Made by a program: the position numbers and the translations under genes. Positions 41,277-51,239 of a stretch of 64,000 nucleotides of DNA are shown here, in pieces. The stretch comes from Candidatus Omnitrophota bacterium (GTDB taxonomy: Bacteria > Omnitrophota > Gorgyraeia > Gygaellales > Profunditerraquicolaceae): positions 62,001 to 126,000 of the forward strand of contig JAPLLY010000017.1 in assembly GCA_026387315.1 (NCBI GenBank), written 5' to 3'. The notes under the pieces were generated by a model. It was not told the origin of the DNA and ran no database searches. It saw nothing but the letters and a program-made list of their open reading frames with translations. Every line of letters begins with the position of its first letter. Positions within the stretch are counted from its first letter, which is position 1.

Positions 41277-41351
41277 GGGGACGGTTCTCTTGTTTAAATT
41301 TTAAACAAGAGAACCGTCCCCTTGTTTTTTGGAAAAAATAGAACCGTCCCC
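41277..41351. repeat. family-1 hairpin plus adjacent solo 3' arm
   Basis: ggggacggttctcttgtttaaattttaaacaagagaaccgtcccc (41277-41321) then aaaaaatagaaccgtcccc. Confidence 0.9.
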
Positions 41352-41464
41352 TGGATTTAAGAACCCAAGCAACCGCTTTCTTTTTAAGGCCATTTTCTAT
41401 TGAAATGGCTTTTTCGGGCTGTATACTTTAGTTGATATTAGAGCAACCCACCAGCCACAGGAGA

Positions 41465-41544
41465 AACCGGGTTATCAGTAAACCCCGCTCCCCGAGTTAA
41501 AGCGCGGGGCTTTACGGGGAGCGGGGTAAAATGGTAACCCGGTT
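41465..41544. repeat. family-2 repeat nested within an AACCGGGTTA/TAACCCGGTT hairpin
   Basis: aaccgggttatc-agta-aaccccgctccccgagttaaagcgcggggctttacggggagcggggtaaaat-ggtaacccggtt. Confidence 0.8.
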
Positions 41545-41562
41545 AACTAAAAGGTAAAGTAA

Positions 41563-41901
41563 ATGCGCGATCTACTCTATAAAAACCTGACTTTTCCTAA
41601 TCGGGGGCGTAAAATAATCGCTAGCTCTGAGGTAGCCGATAAAGCGGGTGTGCATAGTGTGGTGCGCAGGCATTTTGCTTATATCGTCAAACCGATCCCA
41701 AGCACTGCTGTAATTAAACCGCAACCGTATCTGTATGTTTTAAAAGAAAGAAATACTAAGCAGAAGCTGGAGCATTTTTTCTGCAAGATTAAAGGAAGCG
41801 TTCTGGCGGAAAATAAGGAAAAATTCTTTCAAATTTTCTTTGTACACACCTTAAGCGTTGAGCTTACTGTTTCGGTAAAGTTAAGCGATAAGCTAGGTTA
41901 A
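41563..41901 (+). CDS. hypothetical protein
   Basis: 112-aa ORF with ATG; no recognised family; C-terminus runs into the ctaggttaa tandem repeat. Confidence 0.5.
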   Translation: MRDLLYKNLTFPNRGRKIIASSEVADKAGVHSVVRRHFAYIVKPIPSTAVIKPQPYLYVLKERNTKQKLEHFFCKIKGSVLAENKEKFFQIFFVHTLSVELTVSVKLSDKLG

Positions 41902-41924
41902 GGCTAGGTTAAAACTAGGTTAAA
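41893..41924. repeat. short tandem repeat
   Basis: ctaggttaaggctaggttaaaactaggttaa, three imperfect ~10-11-bp units. Confidence 0.7.
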
Positions 41925-41929
41925 AACCA

Positions 41930-41998
41930 GGGGACGGTTCTCGAAAGAGAACCGTCCCCTTTGATTTTAACTTTTTTAAAAAAAGAGAACCGTCCCCC
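41930..41998. repeat. family-1 hairpin plus adjacent solo 3' arm
   Basis: ggggacggttctcgaaagagaaccgtcccc then aaaaaaagagaaccgtcccc. Confidence 0.9.
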
Positions 41999-42008
41999 AG
42001 TTTTTAAG

Positions 42009-45000
42009 TTAGCCTAAATAAATATCTATTCTTTTAATTTGGCGTTCCCTTATTGCCTGGGCATAGGGGGAGGGTATGATTGGGAAATTAAACTCTCTTG
42101 GTTTATCCTTATCCTGGATAATAATTTTTATAATTTTGACAGCATTTTTGCCAAAAGTATTTTTCCTTTTAGGATTATGATAGGTTACTCTAATCTGGCT
42201 TAAGAAATTAAAAGAATATTCTCCGTTTTTATCGAATAACCAGCCGGCAAGATTCGGTTTAAAGGTTAAATTAAGCTGGCCGGTTGCATCTAATGAAAAT
42301 GGGTTTAGACCGGCGTTCATCAGCAGCCAGATATGCAGGAATTCCGCGGTTGAGCCGGAAAGCCTGGCCACAAAACCGTTTCCATGTAATTTCTTATCGG
42401 CAAAAGCGCTGCTTACCAGAAAAGAGGAATTTTCCAATATGCTGCGCCCATAGTTTCGCGGATTTTGGAAAGGAATAAGCACGTTTTTAAATTCAACATA
42501 GAACTCTTCAGTTAAGCCGGCTTTAAGCAATTCCAGAATATACTTATACTCCATATGCAGCCAGATTGATTCATTCTCCAGCCAGCCAGGGCTGAATATT
42601 CTGCATCTGCCGATTTCTTCCGGCATCGAATTAAGTGGAGCGGTTACTTTATACATCTTTAGTTTTTTATCAAAAAGCCTACTTTTCTTAGTTGCTTTGT
42701 GCAGGGCTAAGCCTTGTTGGCGTTGGCCAGTGAGCCTTAAGGCATGCATTTGCCCTTCCAGAAACAGAGGAAGGGGTTTTTGGTTAAATTTCTTCGGTTT
42801 TAGGTAATGATCCCCAATTAGATCATATTCTGTAACTTCGTTAATAAAGTATGAATTGTAGACGCCCTGGGTTTGGTTAAAAGCTTTATTTAATCCGCGC
42901 TCTACTTTTTCCAGGGCCTCTTCCAGGAAACTAATAAGTTTAGCCGCCGGAAAATTAGTCAGGGCGCCGGAAAAACCCAGGTGGATATTCTGGCGGTAAT
43001 TTTCTTTGAGAGTATTGCTTTTGTCCCAATAAGAGAACTCCTCGAGCGAAAATATGGCGCCGAGTTGCTCGATAAAACTAGCTATTTCCCCGGCCAGCTC
43101 AATTTCTTTAATTAAGGAGTTTTCTAAGGCCTGTTTTATCTTTTTAAGCAGGCGTTTTAATTCAAAGGTTTCACAGGTTGATGAACCAAAGAGGGCAGGC
43201 AGTCCGTTGAGTGAATCAAACCAGTTAGGTTTATTGGCTTCCATCTCAATGCCTACGCCAAAGGCATCCAGAGAAGCTAGTTTATTTGCCGCTAAACATA
43301 AAAGTTTAGCCGCTAGAGTAGTGTAATGAATTTGGCCTTCTCCATGGAGGGTTCTTAAGCAATGCGGGTTAATCAGGCGCTTGCGCAGCATTTCTTTTTT
43401 ATTGCTGTCTAGCGAGAGGGAGTGTAATTGGCGCGCCTGGCCGTTATGCAGGACGTATTTTTCACTACGCGGCCTGACTATTTCGGCGTTATCGTAAAAT
43501 GAAAAAACTTTTCTGGTAAAGAAAAGTTCATTGGCTTTCTCCGGATACAGCCCCAGGTAACTGTCGATTAAATCCAGATTATAGGCCCAGTGATCGGTCC
43601 AAAAGCCTTCCGCGTGTTCAGCCTCCTGTATTTTTAAAGCGCAATTCAGAATAAGCCCCAGAAAATTATCGTAGGAGGTATTAAGGATAATTTTATTTTC
43701 TTCAATAAAAAAGATAAGTTCTCCCGGAGTAAAAGGTTTTTTCAAAAAGGAGCTAAGCCTATCCAGATCATTCTTTTTAACCGCGGTTTCCAGTAGTTTT
43801 TCTAAATCCAGGTTATCTTTAATCAAAAAGCTTTCAGGCTTAACTATCAGAGGATTAAAACCATCCGCCTGGATTAAATTCATAAAAAAGATGATATTTT
43901 CATCCTGAATCCGCGGGTTAAACCAAAGATCATTGCGGCGGTTTTGATTGGTGTCCCGGTAGTTACCGTTACCTTGGGAAAGATAGGTGGGTTGCAGCTG
44001 AAATTTATTGTAGTCTCTTTCTAAATCGCCGTGTTTGCGCGCGTAAAGATAGAAGACAGTTCTGGAGGATTCAGATTTTTCCTCTGGCGAAAAAACTTCC
44101 GGATACCCGCCGCGCATGATGTTGTCTAAATAAGTCTGCCCGGCGTATAGATTAAACTCCGAGGAACTGCTTTTAGTGAAGATATCACTTTTTAGTTTTG
44201 CGATTAACTCTTGGTTTTGGCGGAGCTTATCTTCAATATAACCTGGTTTAATGATTTTTTTAATTGAGCTATTCAAGGTCTTAACGTTACGCGCCTGGCC
44301 GATTACCGCGTAAAATGTTTTCTGCTGGCTTGGTTTTAATTCCAGGTTCATTAAGAGTAAGGCGCTGGGAGTCTTGCCCTGGGTTAATTGTTCAGCCGGA
44401 TATAAAAATTTAGGCTTAGCTAAAAATTCAGCCGGATAAGAGAAATCCGTTATCGCGCCGAAAACAGCCTGGGGATCAACTATAGGTTTAAACAGTTCGG
44501 ATTTTTTGCTCTTGAAATGGAACCCTAGATAAAAATTTCCCGCTTCGATATGCACGACTTCGGGCCGATCAGTTGGGTCAACCTCCAGCTTATAAAAGGG
44601 GACAGAATTATTTAAGTTATCGATTTTCATCCAGGCTTCAATGGTGCGCCCGAGTTTCTTTAGAAAAAAATTATTTGCGCCAAAAGGCACTATTTGAGGT
44701 AATCCGTCGATAACTTGGAGAGATTTGGGTTTATTCCCGGTATTTTCTAAGCTTACTATACGCGTTAATCCGGCGTAAGTATCGTTAGGGATATTAAAAT
44801 ATTTTACCCGGGTTTTAATCCCTAGTGAGCGATTTTCCTCCTCCAGGATGAGTTCCGCGGAGCCGATGCGCAGGGAATTGGTAATTTGGTATTTTAAATT
44901 CGTATAGCCGTTATGGAACGGTTCATAATAGATCGGTTCGGATATAGGGCTTTTTATTTTAATGAAAGTGCGGAATCCCTGGTTAGAGACGAACTGCCAG

Positions 45001-45227
45001 GCTTTATTCGCTGAGAAGAATTCCAGAATGGCGTGGTCCTTATCTTTAGTTCCGAAGCTGCAAACGCATTGGCCGCGGTTAACGTAGAAAACCCACATCG
45101 GGATTCCGTATTTTCCGGCAATCCCCGGGAAGAAATTAGCAAAAGGCTTGGCGTAATTGTAATTTTCAATTACAAACTCGCCCTGCTTATTTAAATGATA
45201 TTTGGCTTTTAATTGGTTAGATTTCAT
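42009..45227 (-). CDS. cellobiose phosphorylase-like (GH94-related) protein
   Basis: 1072 aa; YVNRGQCVCSFGTKDKDHAILEFFSANKAWQFVSNQGFRTFIK; glycan phosphorylase-like layout. Confidence 0.65.
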   Translation of the reverse strand: MKSNQLKAKYHLNKQGEFVIENYNYAKPFANFFPGIAGKYGIPMWVFYVNRGQCVCSFGTKDKDHAILEFFSANKAWQFVSNQGFRTFIKIKSPISEPIYYEPFHNGYTNLKYQITNSLRIGSAELILEEENRSLGIKTRVKYFNIPNDTYAGLTRIVSLENTGNKPKSLQVIDGLPQIVPFGANNFFLKKLGRTIEAWMKIDNLNNSVPFYKLEVDPTDRPEVVHIEAGNFYLGFHFKSKKSELFKPIVDPQAVFGAITDFSYPAEFLAKPKFLYPAEQLTQGKTPSALLLMNLELKPSQQKTFYAVIGQARNVKTLNSSIKKIIKPGYIEDKLRQNQELIAKLKSDIFTKSSSSEFNLYAGQTYLDNIMRGGYPEVFSPEEKSESSRTVFYLYARKHGDLERDYNKFQLQPTYLSQGNGNYRDTNQNRRNDLWFNPRIQDENIIFFMNLIQADGFNPLIVKPESFLIKDNLDLEKLLETAVKKNDLDRLSSFLKKPFTPGELIFFIEENKIILNTSYDNFLGLILNCALKIQEAEHAEGFWTDHWAYNLDLIDSYLGLYPEKANELFFTRKVFSFYDNAEIVRPRSEKYVLHNGQARQLHSLSLDSNKKEMLRKRLINPHCLRTLHGEGQIHYTTLAAKLLCLAANKLASLDAFGVGIEMEANKPNWFDSLNGLPALFGSSTCETFELKRLLKKIKQALENSLIKEIELAGEIASFIEQLGAIFSLEEFSYWDKSNTLKENYRQNIHLGFSGALTNFPAAKLISFLEEALEKVERGLNKAFNQTQGVYNSYFINEVTEYDLIGDHYLKPKKFNQKPLPLFLEGQMHALRLTGQRQQGLALHKATKKSRLFDKKLKMYKVTAPLNSMPEEIGRCRIFSPGWLENESIWLHMEYKYILELLKAGLTEEFYVEFKNVLIPFQNPRNYGRSILENSSFLVSSAFADKKLHGNGFVARLSGSTAEFLHIWLLMNAGLNPFSLDATGQLNLTFKPNLAGWLFDKNGEYSFNFLSQIRVTYHNPKRKNTFGKNAVKIIKIIIQDKDKPREFNFPIIPSPYAQAIRERQIKRIDIYLG

Positions 45228-45303
45228 CTATAAATAAAGTTAATTATTTGTATTTTACACATATTTGCGTATTTGTCAACTTATAAGGGGTAATGGATGG
45301 CCT

Positions 45304-45366
45304 GCGGGTCCTGCCTCGGGCATTTTCTTGCGCTAGACGCGCTGCGAAAACGCCCGAGTCACCCGC
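45304..45366. repeat. family-4 palindromic repeat
   Basis: gcgggtcctgcctcgggcattttcttgcgctagacgcgctgcgaaaacgcccgagtcacccgc. Confidence 0.85.
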
Positions 45367-45518
45367 TGGACAAAACAATTAATATCCCGCTTGCGCGGAA
45401 ACAAAGAGTTCCCGATAGAGGCATTCGGTTTTTTATCTTGATTTTGTGGTTGATAACAGTATAATAAATTTAAATATACTCCAGAAGAAGTTGTAGGTAG
45501 AAAGCGGGAAAGGGTAAA

Positions 45519-46673
45519 ATGAATAAAAGAATATATCTATTTATTTTTTGGGTTTGTTTCTTAAGTTCTGCTTTAAAAACCAGCGCGATTGCGCAGGATT
45601 TGGTTCGGGATAATAAAGTTGAAAAAGAGTTAGTGAATCTCGAAAATAAATCTAATAATAGCCCATTTGGAGTACTTGAGTTTCTACACTGGAACCATAA
45701 TTGGAATAATTATAAATATCCTGACCAAGGGTCGTTAAGAAAAGCTGTGGCATTAATGAAAGAGGCAGGCGTTGGCTGGGTGAGAATGGATTTTCTATGG
45801 GAGGATATCGAGCCGGAAAAAGGAAAGCTTAATTTTGAAAAGTACGATTATCTTGTTGATTTATTAACCCAAAATAATATTGGCATATTAGGTTTATTAA
45901 GCTATAGCGCCTCCTGGGCAGGGCCGGCTTGGAATTCCCCTCCCTATGAAGATGAATCTTTCGTTAGCTATGCTTCTAATGTAATTGGCCGTTATAAAGA
46001 TAAAGTTAAATATTGGGAGATTTGGAATGAGCCTGACGATGAACAATACTGGAAGCCTCAAGACGGGATGGCCCGGTATACCAATTTATTAAAGAAAGTG
46101 TATTTGGAAGCCAAACAAGTTAGCCCTGATTGTAAAATATTAAACGGTGGTTTATCCAAGGCGATTACTTTATCTTTGAAAATGCTATACCAGAATGGCG
46201 CCAAAGGGTATTTTGACATATTAGCTATCCATCCTTTTGTAAACCCTTTAAATGAAGTTGATGTCGTCAGGGTCAAGGGATTATATAACGGCTGTAAAAA
46301 GATTATGCAAGATAATGGAGATGACCAGAAGGTTTGGTTTACAGAGCTGGGTGCCCCTGGCGTGCCATCTCCTTCAGCATCAAACTCCTGGTGGTTAGGA
46401 ATGAGCCCCACAGAAGCGCAGCAGGCAGCCTGGGTAAAAAGAATATATACTGAAATACTTCCTGAACTGCCAGATTGCCAAAAAGTGTTTTGGGCATTTT
46501 TTAGAGATTGCAATAATTATTGGAATAACGGGATTGATTATTTTGGTTTAGTAAAGTGGAATTTTTCTAAAAAACCCGCTTTTAATGCGTATAAAGAATC
46601 AGCGCGAGAATGGGTTGAGTCGCCACGGATTCAAAAACCCAAGGAAAAATTAAAAGGCATATCGCCGTGGTAA
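45519..46673 (+). CDS. secreted glycoside hydrolase, GH39-like TIM barrel
   Basis: N-terminal signal-like segment; AGVGWVRMDFLWEDIEPEKGKLNFEKYDYLVD; YWEIWNEPDDEQYW. Confidence 0.75.
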   Translation: MNKRIYLFIFWVCFLSSALKTSAIAQDLVRDNKVEKELVNLENKSNNSPFGVLEFLHWNHNWNNYKYPDQGSLRKAVALMKEAGVGWVRMDFLWEDIEPEKGKLNFEKYDYLVDLLTQNNIGILGLLSYSASWAGPAWNSPPYEDESFVSYASNVIGRYKDKVKYWEIWNEPDDEQYWKPQDGMARYTNLLKKVYLEAKQVSPDCKILNGGLSKAITLSLKMLYQNGAKGYFDILAIHPFVNPLNEVDVVRVKGLYNGCKKIMQDNGDDQKVWFTELGAPGVPSPSASNSWWLGMSPTEAQQAAWVKRIYTEILPELPDCQKVFWAFFRDCNNYWNNGIDYFGLVKWNFSKKPAFNAYKESAREWVESPRIQKPKEKLKGISPW

Positions 46674-46688
46674 TAAGAGGAGGAGAAA

Positions 46689-47489
46689 ATGGAGCGTATG
46701 GATCAAATTAAATTAGCAATAAATTGGGCAATTAAAGCTGCGGTTGTTGTTGTGGCTTTAGTAATGTTCTTTGGAAGTTTTTATGTAATAGGAGTTGGCC
46801 AGGTAGGCGTAATATTTAATCAGGCCACAGGAAGGACTAAATCGGTTCAGTCAGGGTTTAGCTTAAAAATACCAATTGTTGATCAGCTTAATGTATTTGA
46901 TATTAGAACGCAGAGAATTGATATTGAAGAAGATTGCGCTTCTAAAGATTTGCAGCTTGTGAGAATGAAAACAGTAATAAACTACCACCTTGATTATACT
47001 AAAGTAAATGAAATATTTACCAAAGTAGGCAGAGATTATACGGTTAAAGTTATCATTCCTATAACTAATGAAATTGCCAAATCTTTAGTATCTCAATACA
47101 CTGTTGAAAATATTATTGTAAAACGAGCGGAATTAAAAGATGCCATTGAAGAAGCTTTGCGTGTAAAATTAAAAGAGTATTTTGTAGTAATTGAAAGTGT
47201 TAATTTAGTGAATGTAGATTTTACTCCAGAATTTAATAGAGTAGTTGAAGCCAAACAAATTGAAGAACAAAAAATTAAGACAGCTGAATATAAGAAAATG
47301 CAGGCAGCTCAAAATAAAGAAGCGGTTATTTTAGAAGCGGAAGGAGAATCAAGAAGGCAGGAATTAATAAGAGCGACTGTTAATCCTCAAATTGTTTCTT
47401 TAGAGTGGATTAAAAAGTGGGATGGCAAGCTTCCGGTTACAATGTTGGGTGATAAAACAGTAATGATGTTGAACCAAGATAACAAATAA
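46689..47489 (+). CDS. SPFH/prohibitin family protein
   Basis: N-terminal TM, VGQVGVIFNQATGRTKSVQSGFSLKIPIVDQLNVFDIRTQRIDIEE, C-terminal coiled coil. Confidence 0.85.
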   Translation: MERMDQIKLAINWAIKAAVVVVALVMFFGSFYVIGVGQVGVIFNQATGRTKSVQSGFSLKIPIVDQLNVFDIRTQRIDIEEDCASKDLQLVRMKTVINYHLDYTKVNEIFTKVGRDYTVKVIIPITNEIAKSLVSQYTVENIIVKRAELKDAIEEALRVKLKEYFVVIESVNLVNVDFTPEFNRVVEAKQIEEQKIKTAEYKKMQAAQNKEAVILEAEGESRRQELIRATVNPQIVSLEWIKKWDGKLPVTMLGDKTVMMLNQDNK

Positions 47490-47534
47490 AGATTTTGAAA
47501 AAGTTTACATTCAAAACCTTAAACGGGAGGCTAA

Positions 47535-47840
47535 ATGGTTAGAAATATTATTATGTTGCTTCAAGAACCTTTAATCAGCTTAGTACTTTTAATTCTTTGT
47601 TTATTTGCATTATTGGATTCGTTCAAAAGATACAAAAAAGGAGATAAGCAGTATAAATTTGTTTCTTTTGGGTTTATTTTGTTAATTCTGGCTGGGATAA
47701 TGCAGAAGATTTTTTTTAGATTGCATATTTTCCCAAGGACAATTTTAGGGATCAGTTTTTCGTTAATAATATTTTTACTGGTTTTCATGAGCGTTATTTT
47801 TATTTTTTATATTCCTCATAAACTTTCAAAAAAAAAGTAG
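47535..47840 (+). CDS. hypothetical membrane protein
   Basis: 101 aa, about three hydrophobic segments. Confidence 0.5.
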   Translation: MVRNIIMLLQEPLISLVLLILCLFALLDSFKRYKKGDKQYKFVSFGFILLILAGIMQKIFFRLHIFPRTILGISFSLIIFLLVFMSVIFIFYIPHKLSKKK

Positions 47841-47957
47841 TTTAGGGGTCAGGCCTTCACAGGGGGAGTAAGTATAGCTGCTCTTTTGAGGGGCTGGGCT
47901 TAACCGTTTGGCCCTTTTAACTAAAATTTTCAAGCAGCATGTTTGACGGGTAAATCA

Positions 47958-48001
47958 GGGGACGGTTCTATTTTTTCTCAAGAAAAAATAGAACCGTCCC
48001 C
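47958..48001. repeat. family-1 GGGGACGG hairpin
   Basis: ggggacggttctattttttctcaagaaaaaatagaaccgtcccc. Confidence 0.9.
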
Positions 48002-48070
48002 ATGTTTTTAAGATACTACCGTTTGACTTTTTATTAAAGGGTGATAAAATATTAGAAATCCGGAGGTTAG

Positions 48071-48358
48071 ATGTCTATCGATAAAGAAACAATTAAACAT
48101 GTCGCGCATTTAGCGCGTATTGAGTTGCAGGCTAATGAGTTAGAAAAGTTATCCGGAGAGCTGGATGAGATATTAGGCTTTATTGATAAACTTAAGGATT
48201 TGGATGTAGAGGATGTTAAACCCGCCAGCTATATTCTACCTCTAAGTAATGTCCTGCGGGAGGATGAGCCCCAGGTTTCTTTGAGCCCACAAAAGGCTTT
48301 GGAAAATGCTCCGAGTAAAAAGGGAAACTTCTTTAGTGTCCCGAAAATAATAGAATAA
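48071..48358 (+). CDS. gatC: Asp-tRNA(Asn)/Glu-tRNA(Gln) amidotransferase subunit C
   Basis: [42 protein letters not shown]. Confidence 0.93.
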   Translation: MSIDKETIKHVAHLARIELQANELEKLSGELDEILGFIDKLKDLDVEDVKPASYILPLSNVLREDEPQVSLSPQKALENAPSKKGNFFSVPKIIE

Positions 48359-48360
48359 AT

Positions 48361-49800
48361 ATGGAATTAAATCAATTTACCGCGCATGAATTATTGGAAA
48401 AACTTAAAACGCAAGAGGCGTCGCCTAAGGCGATTCTGGATTCCCTTTACGCGCGCATCCAAAAGGTTGAGCCTGAGGTTAAGGCTTATGTTAGGGTTCA
48501 AGAGGCAGAAAATTCTGCTCTAAATTATTCTTCTTTAAGTTTACTTAAACTTAAAGGATTACCCGTTACGATCAAAGATAATATTTGTACCGAAGGGCTG
48601 CCTACTGAATGTTGTTCAAAAATTCTACAGGGTTTTCGTCCGCCGTATGATGCCACGGTAATTAATAAGTTAAAAGAAAGCGGCGCTGTAATTTTCCCAT
48701 TAAAAGCTAATATGGATGAGTTTGCTTTTGGTTCATCCACGGAAAATTCCTATTTTGGGCCAACGCGTAATCCCTGGAACCTGGATTGTGTTCCCGGAGG
48801 TTCCTCCGGAGGATCCGCCGCTGCCGTCGCTAGTGATGAAGCGATTTGGGCTTTAGGAAGCGATACTGGCGGTTCCATACGCCAGCCGGCATCTTTTTGC
48901 GGGGTAGTCGGATTAAAACCAACTTATGGCCGGGTTTCGCGTTTGGGATTAATTGCTTTTGCTTCCAGCCTGGATCAGATTGGCCCGATTACCAAGGATG
49001 TTCAAGACGCGGCAATTTTAACCGGGCTGATCTGTGGGTATGATCCTGGCGATTCGACTTCCGTAAATCAGGGGGTTCCGGATTACACTAAAAGCTTAAC
49101 CGGCGATATTAAGGGTTTAAAGATCGGTATACCTAAAGAATATTTTGTCGCGGGGCTAGACGCGGAAGTTAAAACGATCATTGAAGAGGCGGTAAATAAA
49201 CTCAAAAATTTAGGCGCGCTTACTAACCCGGTATCCTTGCCGCATACCGAGTACGCTGTGCCGGTTTACTACATTATCGCTACGGCTGAAGCTAGCTCCA
49301 ATTTAGCCAGGTTTGATGGAGTGCAATATGGATATCGGGCGCAGTCGAATAATTTAATTCAAATGTATAAGTTAACTCGCGCCCAAGGTTTTGGCCAAGA
49401 GGCTAAGCGCAGGATCATCCTGGGAACCTTTGTTTTATCGCATGGGTATTATGACGCGTATTATTTACGCGCCTTAAAGGTGCGCGCGCTGATTAAGCAG
49501 GATTTTGATAAAGTTTTTCAGGATTTTGATTGTATCGTTGCTCCTACTTCTCCCACCAGCGCCTTTAAAATCGGTGAAAGGGCGCAGGACCCTCTAAAGA
49601 TGTATCTTTCCGATATCTATACAATATCCGTAAATTTAGCTGGAATTCCGGCGATATCTGTTCCTTGTGGCTTTACCAAAAAAGGATTGCCCGTAGGCCT
49701 ACAGATTATGGCCAGGCCATTTAATGAAGAGATGCTTTTTAGGGTAGCGCATACTTTTGAACAGAATACAGATTGGCACAAACTTAAACCTAGACTATGA
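48361..49800 (+). CDS. gatA: Asp-tRNA(Asn)/Glu-tRNA(Gln) amidotransferase subunit A
   Basis: amidase signature [49 protein letters not shown]. Confidence 0.96.
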   Translation: MELNQFTAHELLEKLKTQEASPKAILDSLYARIQKVEPEVKAYVRVQEAENSALNYSSLSLLKLKGLPVTIKDNICTEGLPTECCSKILQGFRPPYDATVINKLKESGAVIFPLKANMDEFAFGSSTENSYFGPTRNPWNLDCVPGGSSGGSAAAVASDEAIWALGSDTGGSIRQPASFCGVVGLKPTYGRVSRLGLIAFASSLDQIGPITKDVQDAAILTGLICGYDPGDSTSVNQGVPDYTKSLTGDIKGLKIGIPKEYFVAGLDAEVKTIIEEAVNKLKNLGALTNPVSLPHTEYAVPVYYIIATAEASSNLARFDGVQYGYRAQSNNLIQMYKLTRAQGFGQEAKRRIILGTFVLSHGYYDAYYLRALKVRALIKQDFDKVFQDFDCIVAPTSPTSAFKIGERAQDPLKMYLSDIYTISVNLAGIPAISVPCGFTKKGLPVGLQIMARPFNEEMLFRVAHTFEQNTDWHKLKPRL

Positions 49801-51239
49801 ACCCCACACCTTATAAATACCAGACAGTCATCGGACTAGAAGTTCACCTCCAGCTAAATACTAGAACCAAAGCATTTTGCGGCTGCTCGACGGATTTTGG
49901 AAAAGCCCCTAATTCTAATGTTTGTCCGGTATGCCTGGGGTTTCCCGGAACACTTCCGGTTTATAATCGGGGAGCGTTAAATTCCGCGATTAAGTTAGCG
50001 TTGGCTTTTGGCTGCCAGATTCAAGAGCATACTAAATTTGATCGTAAAAATTATTTTTATCCGGATTTACCAAAAAATTACCAGATTTCACAATTTGATT
50101 TGCCATTATCGCGAAACGGATATTTGGATATTTATAGTCAAGATAAACTTAAACGCATCGGGATTACCCGGGTGCATTTAGAGGAGGATGCCGGTAAACT
50201 TATTCATGAAACAGATGTAAGCCTGGTGGATTTTAATCGCACCGGAATCCCCCTTTTGGAAATCGTCAGTGAGCCGGATTTAAACAGTCCGCAAGAAGCT
50301 TTTGATTACCTGACGAGTTTAAAAAGCATTATCGAATACCTGGATGTATCGGATTGCGATATGGAAAAAGGTTCTTTGCGCTGCGATGCTAATATTTCTT
50401 TACGGTTTCCAGGGGCTAAAGAACTGGGTGTTAAAACCGAACTAAAGAATATGAATTCTTTTAAAGGGGTAAAAGATGCCTTAACCTTTGAGGCCCAGCG
50501 CCAAACTCAGCTCTTGGAAGCAAATCAGAAAATGGTTCAAGAAACCCGGCTTTGGGATATCCAAAAGGGAGTGACTGTAGTTATGCGCACCAAAGAGGGG
50601 GCAAAAGATTATCGATATTTTCCGGATCCGGATTTAACCGTTTTTATTATTGAACAATCCATGATTTCCCGGATCAAAGCGCTTTTACCAGAACTGCCCC
50701 AGGAAAAAATGCGCCGTTTCGTTAAAGAGTACGGGCTGACTGAATATGACGCGAAGATTTTAGTGAGCTCTAAAAAAGACGCGGAATTTGCCGAAAGTTG
50801 TATCCAGGATTACCCGGGAAAAGACAAAAAGGAAATGGTTAATTGGTTAATTGGCCCGTTGTTGTCTGAGGCTAATTTGAGGAAAGTAAAATTACATGAG
50901 TTAAGTTTTGATAGAAATGAATTAATCAACTTGATTGGTTTTGTTCAAAGGCAGGATATCTCCCAACTTTGCGCTAAGAGCGTATTAAGCCAGTTGATTG
51001 ATACCGCCAAATCCGCGCGAGATTTGATTCAGGAAGGAAATCTAGGGCAAGTATCTAATGCTGACGCGCTGTCTGAAGTGATTGAAACGGTTATTCAGGA
51101 AAATGAAAAATCGGTGAGTGATTTTAAAGCGGGCAAGGCTAATGCCTTGATGTATCTAGTTGGACAGGTAATGAAGAAAAGTTCTGGCAAGGCTAACCCT
51201 AAAGTAGCCGGAGAATTAATACGGGGGAGGTTGAATTGA
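49797..51239 (+). CDS. gatB: Asp-tRNA(Asn)/Glu-tRNA(Gln) amidotransferase subunit B
   Basis: [25 protein letters not shown]...[24 protein letters not shown]. Confidence 0.96.
   Translation: MNPTPYKYQTVIGLEVHLQLNTRTKAFCGCSTDFGKAPNSNVCPVCLGFPGTLPVYNRGALNSAIKLALAFGCQIQEHTKFDRKNYFYPDLPKNYQISQFDLPLSRNGYLDIYSQDKLKRIGITRVHLEEDAGKLIHETDVSLVDFNRTGIPLLEIVSEPDLNSPQEAFDYLTSLKSIIEYLDVSDCDMEKGSLRCDANISLRFPGAKELGVKTELKNMNSFKGVKDALTFEAQRQTQLLEANQKMVQETRLWDIQKGVTVVMRTKEGAKDYRYFPDPDLTVFIIEQSMISRIKALLPELPQEKMRRFVKEYGLTEYDAKILVSSKKDAEFAESCIQDYPGKDKKEMVNWLIGPLLSEANLRKVKLHELSFDRNELINLIGFVQRQDISQLCAKSVLSQLIDTAKSARDLIQEGNLGQVSNADALSEVIETVIQENEKSVSDFKAGKANALMYLVGQVMKKSSGKANPKVAGELIRGRLN

Noticed and set aside
41400-41480. 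c-di-GMP (GEMM) riboswitch before the 41563 ORF
   Set aside because: Only a loose accgggtta match; the rest of the consensus is absent
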